The notes beneath the pieces were generated by a model that saw nothing but the letters and a program-made list of their open reading frames with translations, was not told the origin of the DNA and did not search any database. The position numbers were made by a program, and so were the translations under genes. Shown here in pieces: positions 1 through 7,936 of a DNA stretch of 55,005 nt (the first letter of the stretch is position 1; each line of letters begins with the position of its first letter). The stretch comes from Sandaracinaceae bacterium (GTDB lineage Bacteria; Myxococcota_A; Polyangia; Polyangiales; JADJQN01). The stretch covers positions 1 to 55,005 of the forward strand of contig JADJQN010000016.1 of the NCBI GenBank assembly GCA_016712745.1, in the 5' to 3' direction.

Positions 1-416
1 ACCCACGCTGCGACTGCCGAGTCGCTCCAGTCGGCGCTCGTCGTCGTCTGCGAAACAGTTCCCCCCAACACCCGAATCACCATCGAGCTGCGCGTTGCCG
101 GCGAATAGCGATCGAGCATGGCTTCAGCGTAGGAGGCCTGCTGCTGCGGATCCATTAGGCCTTTGGCATTGAAGCCGAAGTGTATCTCCGGCGCAGCGCC
201 CCCACTGTCCGCAACGTACGCATCCGCGACGTCCCCATCTGCGACGTACGCATCGGCGACGTACGCATCGGCAACGTACGCATCGGCAACGTATCCATCC
301 ACGCCGGCGTCCGAACCGGGGGTGCTAGCGTCCATCGCATCTGACGTAGCGGTAGAGCCGCAAGCGGCGACGAACATAGCGAGCGTTAGAAAGGAGAGCC
401 TCAGTGCGAATTGCAT
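1..416 (-). CDS. Secreted lipoprotein with ADAYV repeats (N-terminal part)
   Basis: This gene runs leftward off the window, so only about 138 residues are visible. It begins with a lipoprotein signal peptide, MQFALRLSFLTLAMFVAAC, whose lipobox VAAC predicts lipid attachment at Cys19 and export to the envelope. A linker rich in Ser, Asp and Ala follows, then six near-identical five-residue units of the type ADAYV, then a globular part starting around residue 68 (APEIHFGFNAKG). The frame is open to the window edge. The globular part is not recognised. Lipoproteins with Asp/Ala-rich stalks are typical of Myxococcota. The start is the only ATG directly before the signal peptide. Confidence 0.75.
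   Translation of the reverse strand, partial: MQFALRLSFLTLAMFVAACGSTATSDAMDASTPGSDAGVDGYVADAYVADAYVADAYVADGDVADAYVADSGGAAPEIHFGFNAKGLMDPQQQASYAEAMLDRYSPATRSSMVIRVLGGTVSQTTTSADWSDSAVAAW
211..300. repeat. 15-bp tandem minisatellite inside the lipoprotein stalk
   Basis: There are six consecutive 15-bp units with core gacgtacgcatcgg. Units 3 to 5 are almost identical and units 1, 2 and 6 are slightly diverged. The unit is a multiple of three, so gain or loss would lengthen or shorten the stalk without breaking the frame. Confidence 0.85.
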
Positions 417-1005
417 CGGGCCAGGTTACGCCGTGCGAATCCCGTCCGCAACGGAGTTACGCGCGCCAACGCCGGTAGCGCAACGTACGTCATCGGATGC
501 GGCATCAATCTGATCGCGTGCGCGACAGCTCGTCTCTGCGACCCCGCACGCCTTGGCTGCGCGCCAACTTTGCAGCGAACGGAGCGGCCGCGACGACGAG
601 AACCAAATCACCAAAACAAGGCTTACGGGAACACTCGCCTCAAATGAAGCCGAGTAAACGCGTTCGACTGCTGGTTCGATACAGCGAGACGGGCTCGCTC
701 AAAGGCGTTGATGCGCTCCGCACCCCAACGCGCAGCGCTCAGCATAGCTGCGCAAGGGATGCTCGATGCAAGCAGTCCGTCGCTGTTCGGCGTGTACCGT
801 CGTTGGCAAGCGCCGCGGCGCGTCTCCATCTTGGGGTGACCACGATGCGCTCAAGCCGAGCCGTACGGTTGATGGCACTTGAATGAACGCCGAAGTACCA
901 CTGAAGCGTGGCGGGCCGGCTTTCAGCACGTACACGGTGAATGCATTCATCATGTATGCTCGCACGCGGGCGCCGACCTTTTAGAATGTGGCGGGGGAGC
1001 TACTG
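417..1005. other. Intergenic region between divergent lipoprotein genes
   Basis: No convincing gene is visible on either strand. It must hold the promoters of the leftward lipoprotein and of the adhesin-like gene at 1006, but I could not recognise clear -35/-10 boxes. It carries one copy of a hairpin-type interspersed repeat at 452-526. Confidence 0.5.
452..526. repeat. Interspersed hairpin repeat, copy 1
   Basis: The stretch gagttacgcgcgccaacg...gcaacgt...catcggatgc...gatcgcgtgcgcgac matches 15862-15966 with small changes. The start (gttacgc) and middle (gcgcaac) can pair imperfectly. It resembles a REP-type or terminator-like intergenic repeat. Confidence 0.6.
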
Positions 1006-4000
1006 ATGGAGTCCACGAAACTGCTAGCTTGCATCGTGTTGACGATGGCCGCGTGCGTGTGCGCGTGCGGTCGCATTGGATACGACTCGCACATGCGCGA
1101 GATTGACGCCGGTTCAACGGACGCTGGTACGTTCGACGCAACAAGCGTGAGGGACGCGTTCGACGACGCAGCGTCCGACTTGATGGATTTGGAGGCGTCT
1201 GATGCGAGCATTGATGTACGCGTCAGCGTCACACCGACCTCGGGCCTCTCGACGACTGAAGCGGGTGGCACAGACACATTCACAATTTCGCTTAACACCG
1301 CCCCGTCGGCCGATGTCACGATTGCGCTTTCCAGCGACACGCCTAGCGAAGCCGCGGTATCGCCTGCGAGCGTGACCTTTACGTCACTCAATTGGGCCTC
1401 GCCGCAAACCATCACAGTGACCGGCGTGGACGACGCGGTGCAAGATGGGAATGCGTCGTTCACAATTCTCACCGCGCCATGCGTAAGCGCCGACACCAAC
1501 TACGCGTCGATCGATCCGTCGGATGTGACCGGCACGAACCTCGACGACGAGACGGCGGGGATCGTCGTGTCCCCGACGAGCGGGCTTATCACGACGGAAG
1601 CGGGCGGCACCGCGAGCTTCACGGTTGTGTTGCAGTCGGCGCCGACCGCGGACGTCACAGTTCCGCTTGCAAGTTTGGACACGAGCGAGGGTACGCTCTC
1701 TGTCGCGGTCGCAAACTTCACATCCATCAACTGGAACGTGCCGCAGTCCATTACAGTGACGGGCGTAGATGACGCACTTGCCGACGGCGACCAGCTCTAC
1801 ACGGTGACAGTGGGCCCCGCGACAAGCACCGACGTGATCTACAACGGTTTGAGCGGCGCGGATGTATCGCTGACCAATGCAGACGACGAGAGCGCAGGCT
1901 TCGTCATCACATCCGGGCCAAGCTCGGTGACGACGGAACGCGGCGGTACCGCAACGTTTACGGTGGCGTTGCGTTCGGCGCCGACGTCGACGGTTACGAT
2001 CGCGGTGACAAGCTCCGATACGACCGAGGGCACGGTCGCGCCGGCGAGCTTGATGTTTACGACGGTGGATTGGAACGCACCACAAACAGTGACCGCGACG
2101 GGCGTGGACGATCCGATTGAGGACGGCGACCAACCGTATGACGCGGTGGTGCATGTCGCGTCGACGACGGACGCGAACTATTCTGTCCTTGGGGATGTGG
2201 CGGTCCATTTAACAAACATCGACGACGAGACGGCGGGCGTCACGGTCATGCCGACCTCAGGCCTTGTCACGACCGAGGCCGGTGGCAGCGACACGTTTTC
2301 AATTGTGCTGCACTCACAACCCGCCGCCGACGTGACGATTGGCTTGTCGTCGGACACGCCGAGCGAAGGCGGCGTACTGCCGGCGAGTGTGACGTTTACG
2401 ATGTCGAACTGGTCGACGCCACAAACGGTCACGGTGACGGGAGTCGACGACGCGATTGCGGATGGAGCGCGCGTCTATCACATCGTGACGAGCGACGCTG
2501 CGAGCGCAGATGCCAACTACAACGACGTCGTGGTTGCGGACGTCACGGTGACCAACACGGACAATGACGTTGTGGGCGTGACGGTCACGCCAACATCCGG
2601 CCTTGTGACGAGCGAAGCCGGTGGGGTTGCAAGCTTCACGGTCGTGCTCACGTCTCAGCCGATGGCAAGCGTGAGCATTTCATTGACGAGCAGCGACCTC
2701 AGTGAGGGCACTGTGTTTCCGGCGAGCGTGACGTTTACGACGATGAACTGGTCGACGCCGCAAACGGTGAATGTCACGGGCGTTGACGATGCGTTGGCCG
2801 ACGGAGATGTGACGTACACGATCGTGACGGGGGACGCAGCAAGCGCGGATCCGGCATACAACGACTTGGTAGTCGCGGACGTGTCGGTGATCAACGCCGA
2901 CAATGAGATCGCGAACGTCACGGTGAGTCCCACAGCGGGTCTTGTGACGACGGAGGCGGGCGGCACTGCGATGTTTACGATCGTGCTCACGTCTGCACCG
3001 ACGTCAGACGTGAGCGTTTCGTTGACGAGCAGCGACCTCACCGAGGGCACGGTGTTTCCGGCGAGCGTGACGTTTACAACGATGAACTGGTCCACGCCAC
3101 AAACGGTGACGGTCACAGGAGTCGATGATTTCGTTGCCGACGGAAGCACCGCGTACAGCATCACGACGGGCAACGCGACAAGCGCGGACCCGACGTACAA
3201 CGGCCTTGGTGTCGCCGATGTCTCAGTGACCAACACCGACGATGACGTGATTGGCGTGACGGTCAGTCCAACGTCGGGTCTTGTGACGACAGAACTCGGC
3301 GGCACCGCGACATTTACGATTGTGCTCACTTCTCAGCCGACGTCGGACGTGAGTATTTCGTTGATGAGTAGCAATCTGACCGAGGGCACCGTCGCGCCCG
3401 CAAGCGTGACGTTTACGACGATGAACTGGTCGACGCCACAAACCGTGACTGTCACGGGCGTAGGCGATGGTGTGTTCGATCTCAACGGCATCTACACCAT
3501 CGTGACAGGCGCAGCGGTGAGCGTGGACGTTGGATATTCTGGCCTTGCTGTGTCCGATGTATCGGTGAGCAACAGTCAACCGCCAACGGCGTATATTAAG
3601 GCGTCCAATAGTGGAAGCGGCGATTCGTTAGGGCATTCGATCGCGCTCTCGTCCGACGGCACCACCCTCGCGGTGGGCGCGTACGGAGAGGCCAGTGCCG
3701 CTGTGGGCGTGGGCGGCAACCAAGCCGACAACTCGACCGCGAGTGCGGGCGCCGTCTACATCTTTACGCGCGCTGGCTCCGTTTGGACCCAGCAGGCGTA
3801 CATCAAAGCGTCCAACACGGGAGCGGGCGACCGGTTCGGGTGGGCGATCGCGCTCTCGTCCGACGGATCGACGTTGGTTGTGGGCGCTCGTTATGAGCGC
3901 AGCAACGCGACCGGTATCGGCGGAAACCAGAGCGACAATTCCGCCGCGCAAGCGGGCGCGGTATATGTTTTCTCACGCGCCGGCTCGGCGTGGACACAAG

Positions 4001-5022
4001 AAGCGTATGTAAAAGCATCGAATGCGGGCGCGGCGGACCAGTTCGGGTATTCAGTGGCGCTCTCGCCCGACGGCACCACGCTCGCCGTCGGCGCATACGG
4101 GGAGGCGAGTGCCGCTCTGGGCGTGGGCGGCAACCAGGGCGACAACTCGGTGAGTTACGCCGGTGCGGTTTACATCTTTCGACGCGCGGGCGCCGTGTGG
4201 AGCCAAGAGGCGTACATCAAGGCGTCCAACACTGGGGGCAACGATCAGTTCGGGTGGTCGGTGGCGCTCTCGTCGGACGGTGCCACGCTCGCTGTCGGTG
4301 CGTGGCTCGAAAAGAGCGCCGCAACCGGCATCGACGGCAACGGTGCCGACAACTCCGCCAACAGTGCGGGCGCGGTGTATGTCTTCACGCGCGCGGCCGT
4401 GATGTGGACTCAAGAGGCGTATGTCAAAGCCTCGAACGCCGGGGCCGGCGACGTCTTCGGGTGGTCGGTAGCGCTTTCGTCCGACGGCAACACGCTGGCG
4501 GTGGGTGCTTATGGCGAGGGCAGTTCCGATGTGGGCATCGGCGGTAACCAGGCCGACAACTCGGCACCAAGTGCTGGCGCAGTCTACGTGTTTACCCGCG
4601 CCGGTGGCACGTGGGGCCAGCAGGCGTACATCAAAGCGTCTAATACGGAAGGCGTAGACTTATTCGGGGGATCCGTTCGCCTCTCGTCCGACGGCAACAC
4701 GATGGCGGTGGGTGGTTATGGAGAGGGCAGTTCCGCTGTGGGCATCAGCGGCAACCAGGCCGACAACTCGGCGTCGCCCAATGCTGGCGCAGTTTACGTC
4801 TTCACACGCATGGGCGCTGCGTGGAGCCAGGAGGCGTACATCAAGGCGTCCAACACGGATGCGGGCGACGTCTTCGGAAATCCAGTCGCGCTCTCGTCCG
4901 ACGGCAACATGCTGGCGGTGGGAGCCGGCGGCGAGGACAGCTCCGCCACTGGCATCGGTGGCAACCAGGCCGACAACTCGGCGTCGAATGCGGGTGCCGC
5001 TTACGTCTACACGGCCGACTAG
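1006..5022 (+). CDS. Giant secreted lipoprotein with 7 Calx-beta-like and 7 FG-GAP repeats
   Basis: This is a 1338-residue envelope protein, likely an adhesin or surface-exposed structural protein. It starts with a lipoprotein signal (MESTKLLACIVLTMAAC), followed by a short Asp/Ala-rich stalk. Seven tandem domains of about 110 residues follow, each opening with a motif like PTSGLVTTEAGG and ending with VTGVDDxxxDG...TNxDDE, which resembles Calx-beta or similar beta-sandwich repeats. From about residue 863 come seven FG-GAP-like repeats of 65-70 residues (AYIKASNTGAGDxFGxSVAL, SSDGxTLAVGAYGE), which probably close as one seven-bladed propeller. ATG 1006 is preferred over GTG 988 because GGGGGAG lies about 8 bases upstream. 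No ligand can be inferred. Confidence 0.85.
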   Translation: MESTKLLACIVLTMAACVCACGRIGYDSHMREIDAGSTDAGTFDATSVRDAFDDAASDLMDLEASDASIDVRVSVTPTSGLSTTEAGGTDTFTISLNTAPSADVTIALSSDTPSEAAVSPASVTFTSLNWASPQTITVTGVDDAVQDGNASFTILTAPCVSADTNYASIDPSDVTGTNLDDETAGIVVSPTSGLITTEAGGTASFTVVLQSAPTADVTVPLASLDTSEGTLSVAVANFTSINWNVPQSITVTGVDDALADGDQLYTVTVGPATSTDVIYNGLSGADVSLTNADDESAGFVITSGPSSVTTERGGTATFTVALRSAPTSTVTIAVTSSDTTEGTVAPASLMFTTVDWNAPQTVTATGVDDPIEDGDQPYDAVVHVASTTDANYSVLGDVAVHLTNIDDETAGVTVMPTSGLVTTEAGGSDTFSIVLHSQPAADVTIGLSSDTPSEGGVLPASVTFTMSNWSTPQTVTVTGVDDAIADGARVYHIVTSDAASADANYNDVVVADVTVTNTDNDVVGVTVTPTSGLVTSEAGGVASFTVVLTSQPMASVSISLTSSDLSEGTVFPASVTFTTMNWSTPQTVNVTGVDDALADGDVTYTIVTGDAASADPAYNDLVVADVSVINADNEIANVTVSPTAGLVTTEAGGTAMFTIVLTSAPTSDVSVSLTSSDLTEGTVFPASVTFTTMNWSTPQTVTVTGVDDFVADGSTAYSITTGNATSADPTYNGLGVADVSVTNTDDDVIGVTVSPTSGLVTTELGGTATFTIVLTSQPTSDVSISLMSSNLTEGTVAPASVTFTTMNWSTPQTVTVTGVGDGVFDLNGIYTIVTGAAVSVDVGYSGLAVSDVSVSNSQPPTAYIKASNSGSGDSLGHSIALSSDGTTLAVGAYGEASAAVGVGGNQADNSTASAGAVYIFTRAGSVWTQQAYIKASNTGAGDRFGWAIALSSDGSTLVVGARYERSNATGIGGNQSDNSAAQAGAVYVFSRAGSAWTQEAYVKASNAGAADQFGYSVALSPDGTTLAVGAYGEASAALGVGGNQGDNSVSYAGAVYIFRRAGAVWSQEAYIKASNTGGNDQFGWSVALSSDGATLAVGAWLEKSAATGIDGNGADNSANSAGAVYVFTRAAVMWTQEAYVKASNAGAGDVFGWSVALSSDGNTLAVGAYGEGSSDVGIGGNQADNSAPSAGAVYVFTRAGGTWGQQAYIKASNTEGVDLFGGSVRLSSDGNTMAVGGYGEGSSAVGISGNQADNSASPNAGAVYVFTRMGAAWSQEAYIKASNTDAGDVFGNPVALSSDGNMLAVGAGGEDSSATGIGGNQADNSASNAGAAYVYTAD

Positions 5023-5274
5023 CTAAGTCGAACAAGCGTACAACTCGCGAGCCGCGTCGAACGTGAGTCTTCGCCGTGACGCATCGTGAGAAGCTCAGGT
5101 TTCTGCCCGACAGTGCCTTTCATCCAAACGACGTTGATGAAATTGCAGTTGGCTACATCGTCGGAGCAACGCGGGTGCGCACGCGTCGGCTTTCGTCATT
5201 TTTCGACGCGTTTTCGCTTGTTGACTGCTGCGCGAGGCTTGACCAGTCGAACCGCAACACACCACGCTTCTTGA
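5023..5274. other. Intergenic gap
   Basis: About 250 bases lie between two rightward lipoprotein genes. I see no gene, clear terminator or promoter in it. Confidence 0.4.
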
Positions 5275-7719
5275 ATGCGCTACCTCCCATTCTGGGTTCT
5301 CTTGCTCGTCGGTTTAACTCTGGGGTCCGCGTGCACGGGCACGCTCGGCGCCGAAGCGGCGCGAGACGGAGGTCTGCGAATCGACGGTGCGGCGCGCGAT
5401 GACGCGGAAGCAACAGACGCACAGCAGGATGCTGGCTCAGTTCCTTTCGATGCTGGCACCGATAGTGGATCAGTGTTGCCTGGGGCGAACGATCCACCGG
5501 TCGCCCACGACGAAGCGTTTCTGACGAACGTTGGTACCGCAGTGAGCATCACGGGCGTCCTCGCGAACGATACGGATGCGGATGGCGATGCGCTCGCAAT
5601 CGCGAGCCATACGTCGCCTGCACATGGAACGCTGTCCGATGCGGGTCCGTCTGCTTATTCCTACACACCCACGCCTGCTTTCTACGGCGAGGATTCCTTT
5701 TCGTACACGGCGTCGGACGGCAAGGGCGGGTCGGCGGATGCGACTGTGCGCATCTTCGTTTATCGTACCGCGTATTTTATTTCGAATTCCGGCAACGATA
5801 CACATGCCGGGACGTCGTCTGCGACTGCGTGGCAAACGCTCGGCCGCGCGCAATCGATTACGAACTCGCTTCTTCCCGGCGACGCGATCCTCTTGGAGCG
5901 GGGAAGCGTGTTCAACATTTCGGCCGGGTTCTATCTCAATGCGAGCGGAGCTGCTGGCCAGCCCATCGTGATCGGTGCGTACGGAGCTGGCGCGCAGCCG
6001 GTTATTTCCGGCGGGCGTCGAATTTCCGGATTTACGCCATATATGGGGCATATTTGGCAAGCGACTGCGACCGGTCCAGCCGCGCACGTGTTCGTAAACG
6101 GCGCGCATCAAACTCTCGCTCGATATCCGAACACGGGTTACCTGCGCAACGATATGGGTACCACGACGACACTCTCGGATCCGAATCTAACGCAACCCGC
6201 TGGATACTTCACTGGCGCTACGATGCGGATTCGAAGCATCAACTGGTTGTTCGACGTGCGCGAGGTCACCGCCTACACACCGGGGCATCTTTCTTGGACG
6301 TCAGCGCTGTCCAATAATCTTAGTTCGGAAGACTGGGGCTACTTCCTCGACAACAAACTCAACCTCCTCGACGCGCCAGGCGAATGGTATTTCGATAATG
6401 CATCGCACACGCTTTATATTTGGGCAGAAGGCGATGCGGATCCAAACACGCTCGAGGTCGCAGCGACGCAGGACATCCCGACTCAGAATGTCGGTATTCA
6501 GCTCTCGGGCAATTACAATGCGCTCGTGGACGTCGCCGTCGAGATGTTCATGAACACCGCAGTCTCAGTGAGCTACTTGACGCAGGGCGTGACAATTCGA
6601 TCGTGCACGCTGCGCCAGAGTTATAGCGCGCTCGTTGCGTACACAAATCAGATGACCGTCGAAGACAATGTGATTCGCGACACGTTCGCGACGGGAATTC
6701 GCTTTGGCGGCAACGGCAACGTGATCGCGCGAAACACGATTCGAAACATCGCGATGTACCCTGGTTTTGGCGAGGAAGTGTGGGGTTATTTCGGCATTCG
6801 AGCGTCGGGCGACGACAACGTGATTCGACGCAACGATGTCGACGGAGTTGGCTACATTGGCATCACGTTTGGTGGCGCGCACCCGAGTCCAACTGTGTTC
6901 AACCTCGATCACCGCACCTTGGTCGAAGAGAACGTGATTCGACACACTGTCGCGATTCTCAATGACGGCGGAGCGATTGCATTCGACAACACGGATGGAC
7001 TCGTCATGCGGCGCAACCTGGTCCTCGACACTGTGGGAAATATCGAGGCACAGAATACGCGCGTCAACGACTACCCGAATCATCGCATCGCCTATGGCAT
7101 CTACTTTGGCAACCAAGAGATCATCAACGCGCACGTCGAGGACAACGTCTGCGCACGCAATGCTTCGGGAATCTTTGTCGATCACACGACGCGTTCGATG
7201 AACAACGCGGTCACCGGCAACATGCTCTACGACAACGAGGGGCAAGCGAGCATGAGCGACAACTCAAATAACGTCGATCCACCTACATCGGATACCTGCG
7301 TTCCTGCCTACAACGATATTTTTACTGACAATCTCCTCTTCGCGAACTCGAACACGCAGCACGTCTTAGAGCTCAACGAGTACCGCTGCACCGTCCCTCT
7401 GCAATGGGGCACGTACGACCACAACCGTTACCTCAATCCGTTCAACAGCACCGTCGTCTCGCGTTTTCGCGCGCACGCAAGCGTTACCGACTCGTTCACG
7501 CTACCGATGTGGCAATCGGCAAGCGGCCTCGACGCGGCATCGAGCAGCTTCACGGCGGCATGGACGCCCGGTCCGACGCATTCTGCGGAGTTCTATGAGA
7601 ATCCGTATCCGACAGCCCGCGTCGTCGCGTTCACGGGCATGCGCCAGGCCGTCGACGGGACCGTGGTGAGTAGTCCGCAAAGCATCGCGCCATACACCGC
7701 GCTCATCTTGCTACGCTAG
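5275..7719 (+). CDS. Beta-helix lipoprotein with cadherin/Ig-like N-terminal domain
   Basis: This is an 814-residue secreted lipoprotein. The signal peptide is MRYLPFWVLLLVGLTLGSAC with lipobox GSAC. After a DAG-rich stalk, residues 60-160 form a bacterial cadherin/Ig-like domain (VLANDTDADGDALAI, YTPTPAFYGEDSFSYTASDG). From about residue 165 a right-handed parallel beta-helix follows, recognisable from YFISNSGNDTHAGTS and repeated 'VIRRNDVDG...IGI' rungs. Such folds are common in polysaccharide lyases and adhesins, but no catalytic set is evident, so the substrate is unknown. A paralogue with two frameshifts lies at 20760-23192, which shows this family is repeated locally. Confidence 0.85.
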   Translation: MRYLPFWVLLLVGLTLGSACTGTLGAEAARDGGLRIDGAARDDAEATDAQQDAGSVPFDAGTDSGSVLPGANDPPVAHDEAFLTNVGTAVSITGVLANDTDADGDALAIASHTSPAHGTLSDAGPSAYSYTPTPAFYGEDSFSYTASDGKGGSADATVRIFVYRTAYFISNSGNDTHAGTSSATAWQTLGRAQSITNSLLPGDAILLERGSVFNISAGFYLNASGAAGQPIVIGAYGAGAQPVISGGRRISGFTPYMGHIWQATATGPAAHVFVNGAHQTLARYPNTGYLRNDMGTTTTLSDPNLTQPAGYFTGATMRIRSINWLFDVREVTAYTPGHLSWTSALSNNLSSEDWGYFLDNKLNLLDAPGEWYFDNASHTLYIWAEGDADPNTLEVAATQDIPTQNVGIQLSGNYNALVDVAVEMFMNTAVSVSYLTQGVTIRSCTLRQSYSALVAYTNQMTVEDNVIRDTFATGIRFGGNGNVIARNTIRNIAMYPGFGEEVWGYFGIRASGDDNVIRRNDVDGVGYIGITFGGAHPSPTVFNLDHRTLVEENVIRHTVAILNDGGAIAFDNTDGLVMRRNLVLDTVGNIEAQNTRVNDYPNHRIAYGIYFGNQEIINAHVEDNVCARNASGIFVDHTTRSMNNAVTGNMLYDNEGQASMSDNSNNVDPPTSDTCVPAYNDIFTDNLLFANSNTQHVLELNEYRCTVPLQWGTYDHNRYLNPFNSTVVSRFRAHASVTDSFTLPMWQSASGLDAASSSFTAAWTPGPTHSAEFYENPYPTARVVAFTGMRQAVDGTVVSSPQSIAPYTALILLR

Positions 7720-7740
7720 AGCGCCAGCCCCCGGTAGGTT

Positions 7741-7762
7741 CGACGCAGTGGTGACTGCGTTG
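7741..7762 (+). terminator. Hairpin after the beta-helix gene
   Basis: CGACGCAG and CTGCGTTG can form a stem of 7-8 bp around TGGTGA, 22 bases after the stop codon. There is no T-tract, so it is at best a weak or Rho-dependent stop signal. Confidence 0.3.
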
Positions 7763-7936
7763 AGCAAGACCTCTCTTGCATGGCCCGCGCCGCAATACGC
7801 CGGATTTCGACGGCGCTGACCCGTCCCCCCGGCGGCTGACGAGTCGTGGCGTTTTGCGTACTACGCGCCTATCTTTGCCTCAGTGAAATTGCCATACAGT
7901 GGTCATCTATCGCGTGCATTAAGAACGTATCTTGGG

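Noticed and set aside
1384..2208. Minus-strand ORF of 274 codons opposite the giant lipoprotein
   Set aside because: It is a frame shadow of the repeated beta-sandwich units with extreme Arg content.
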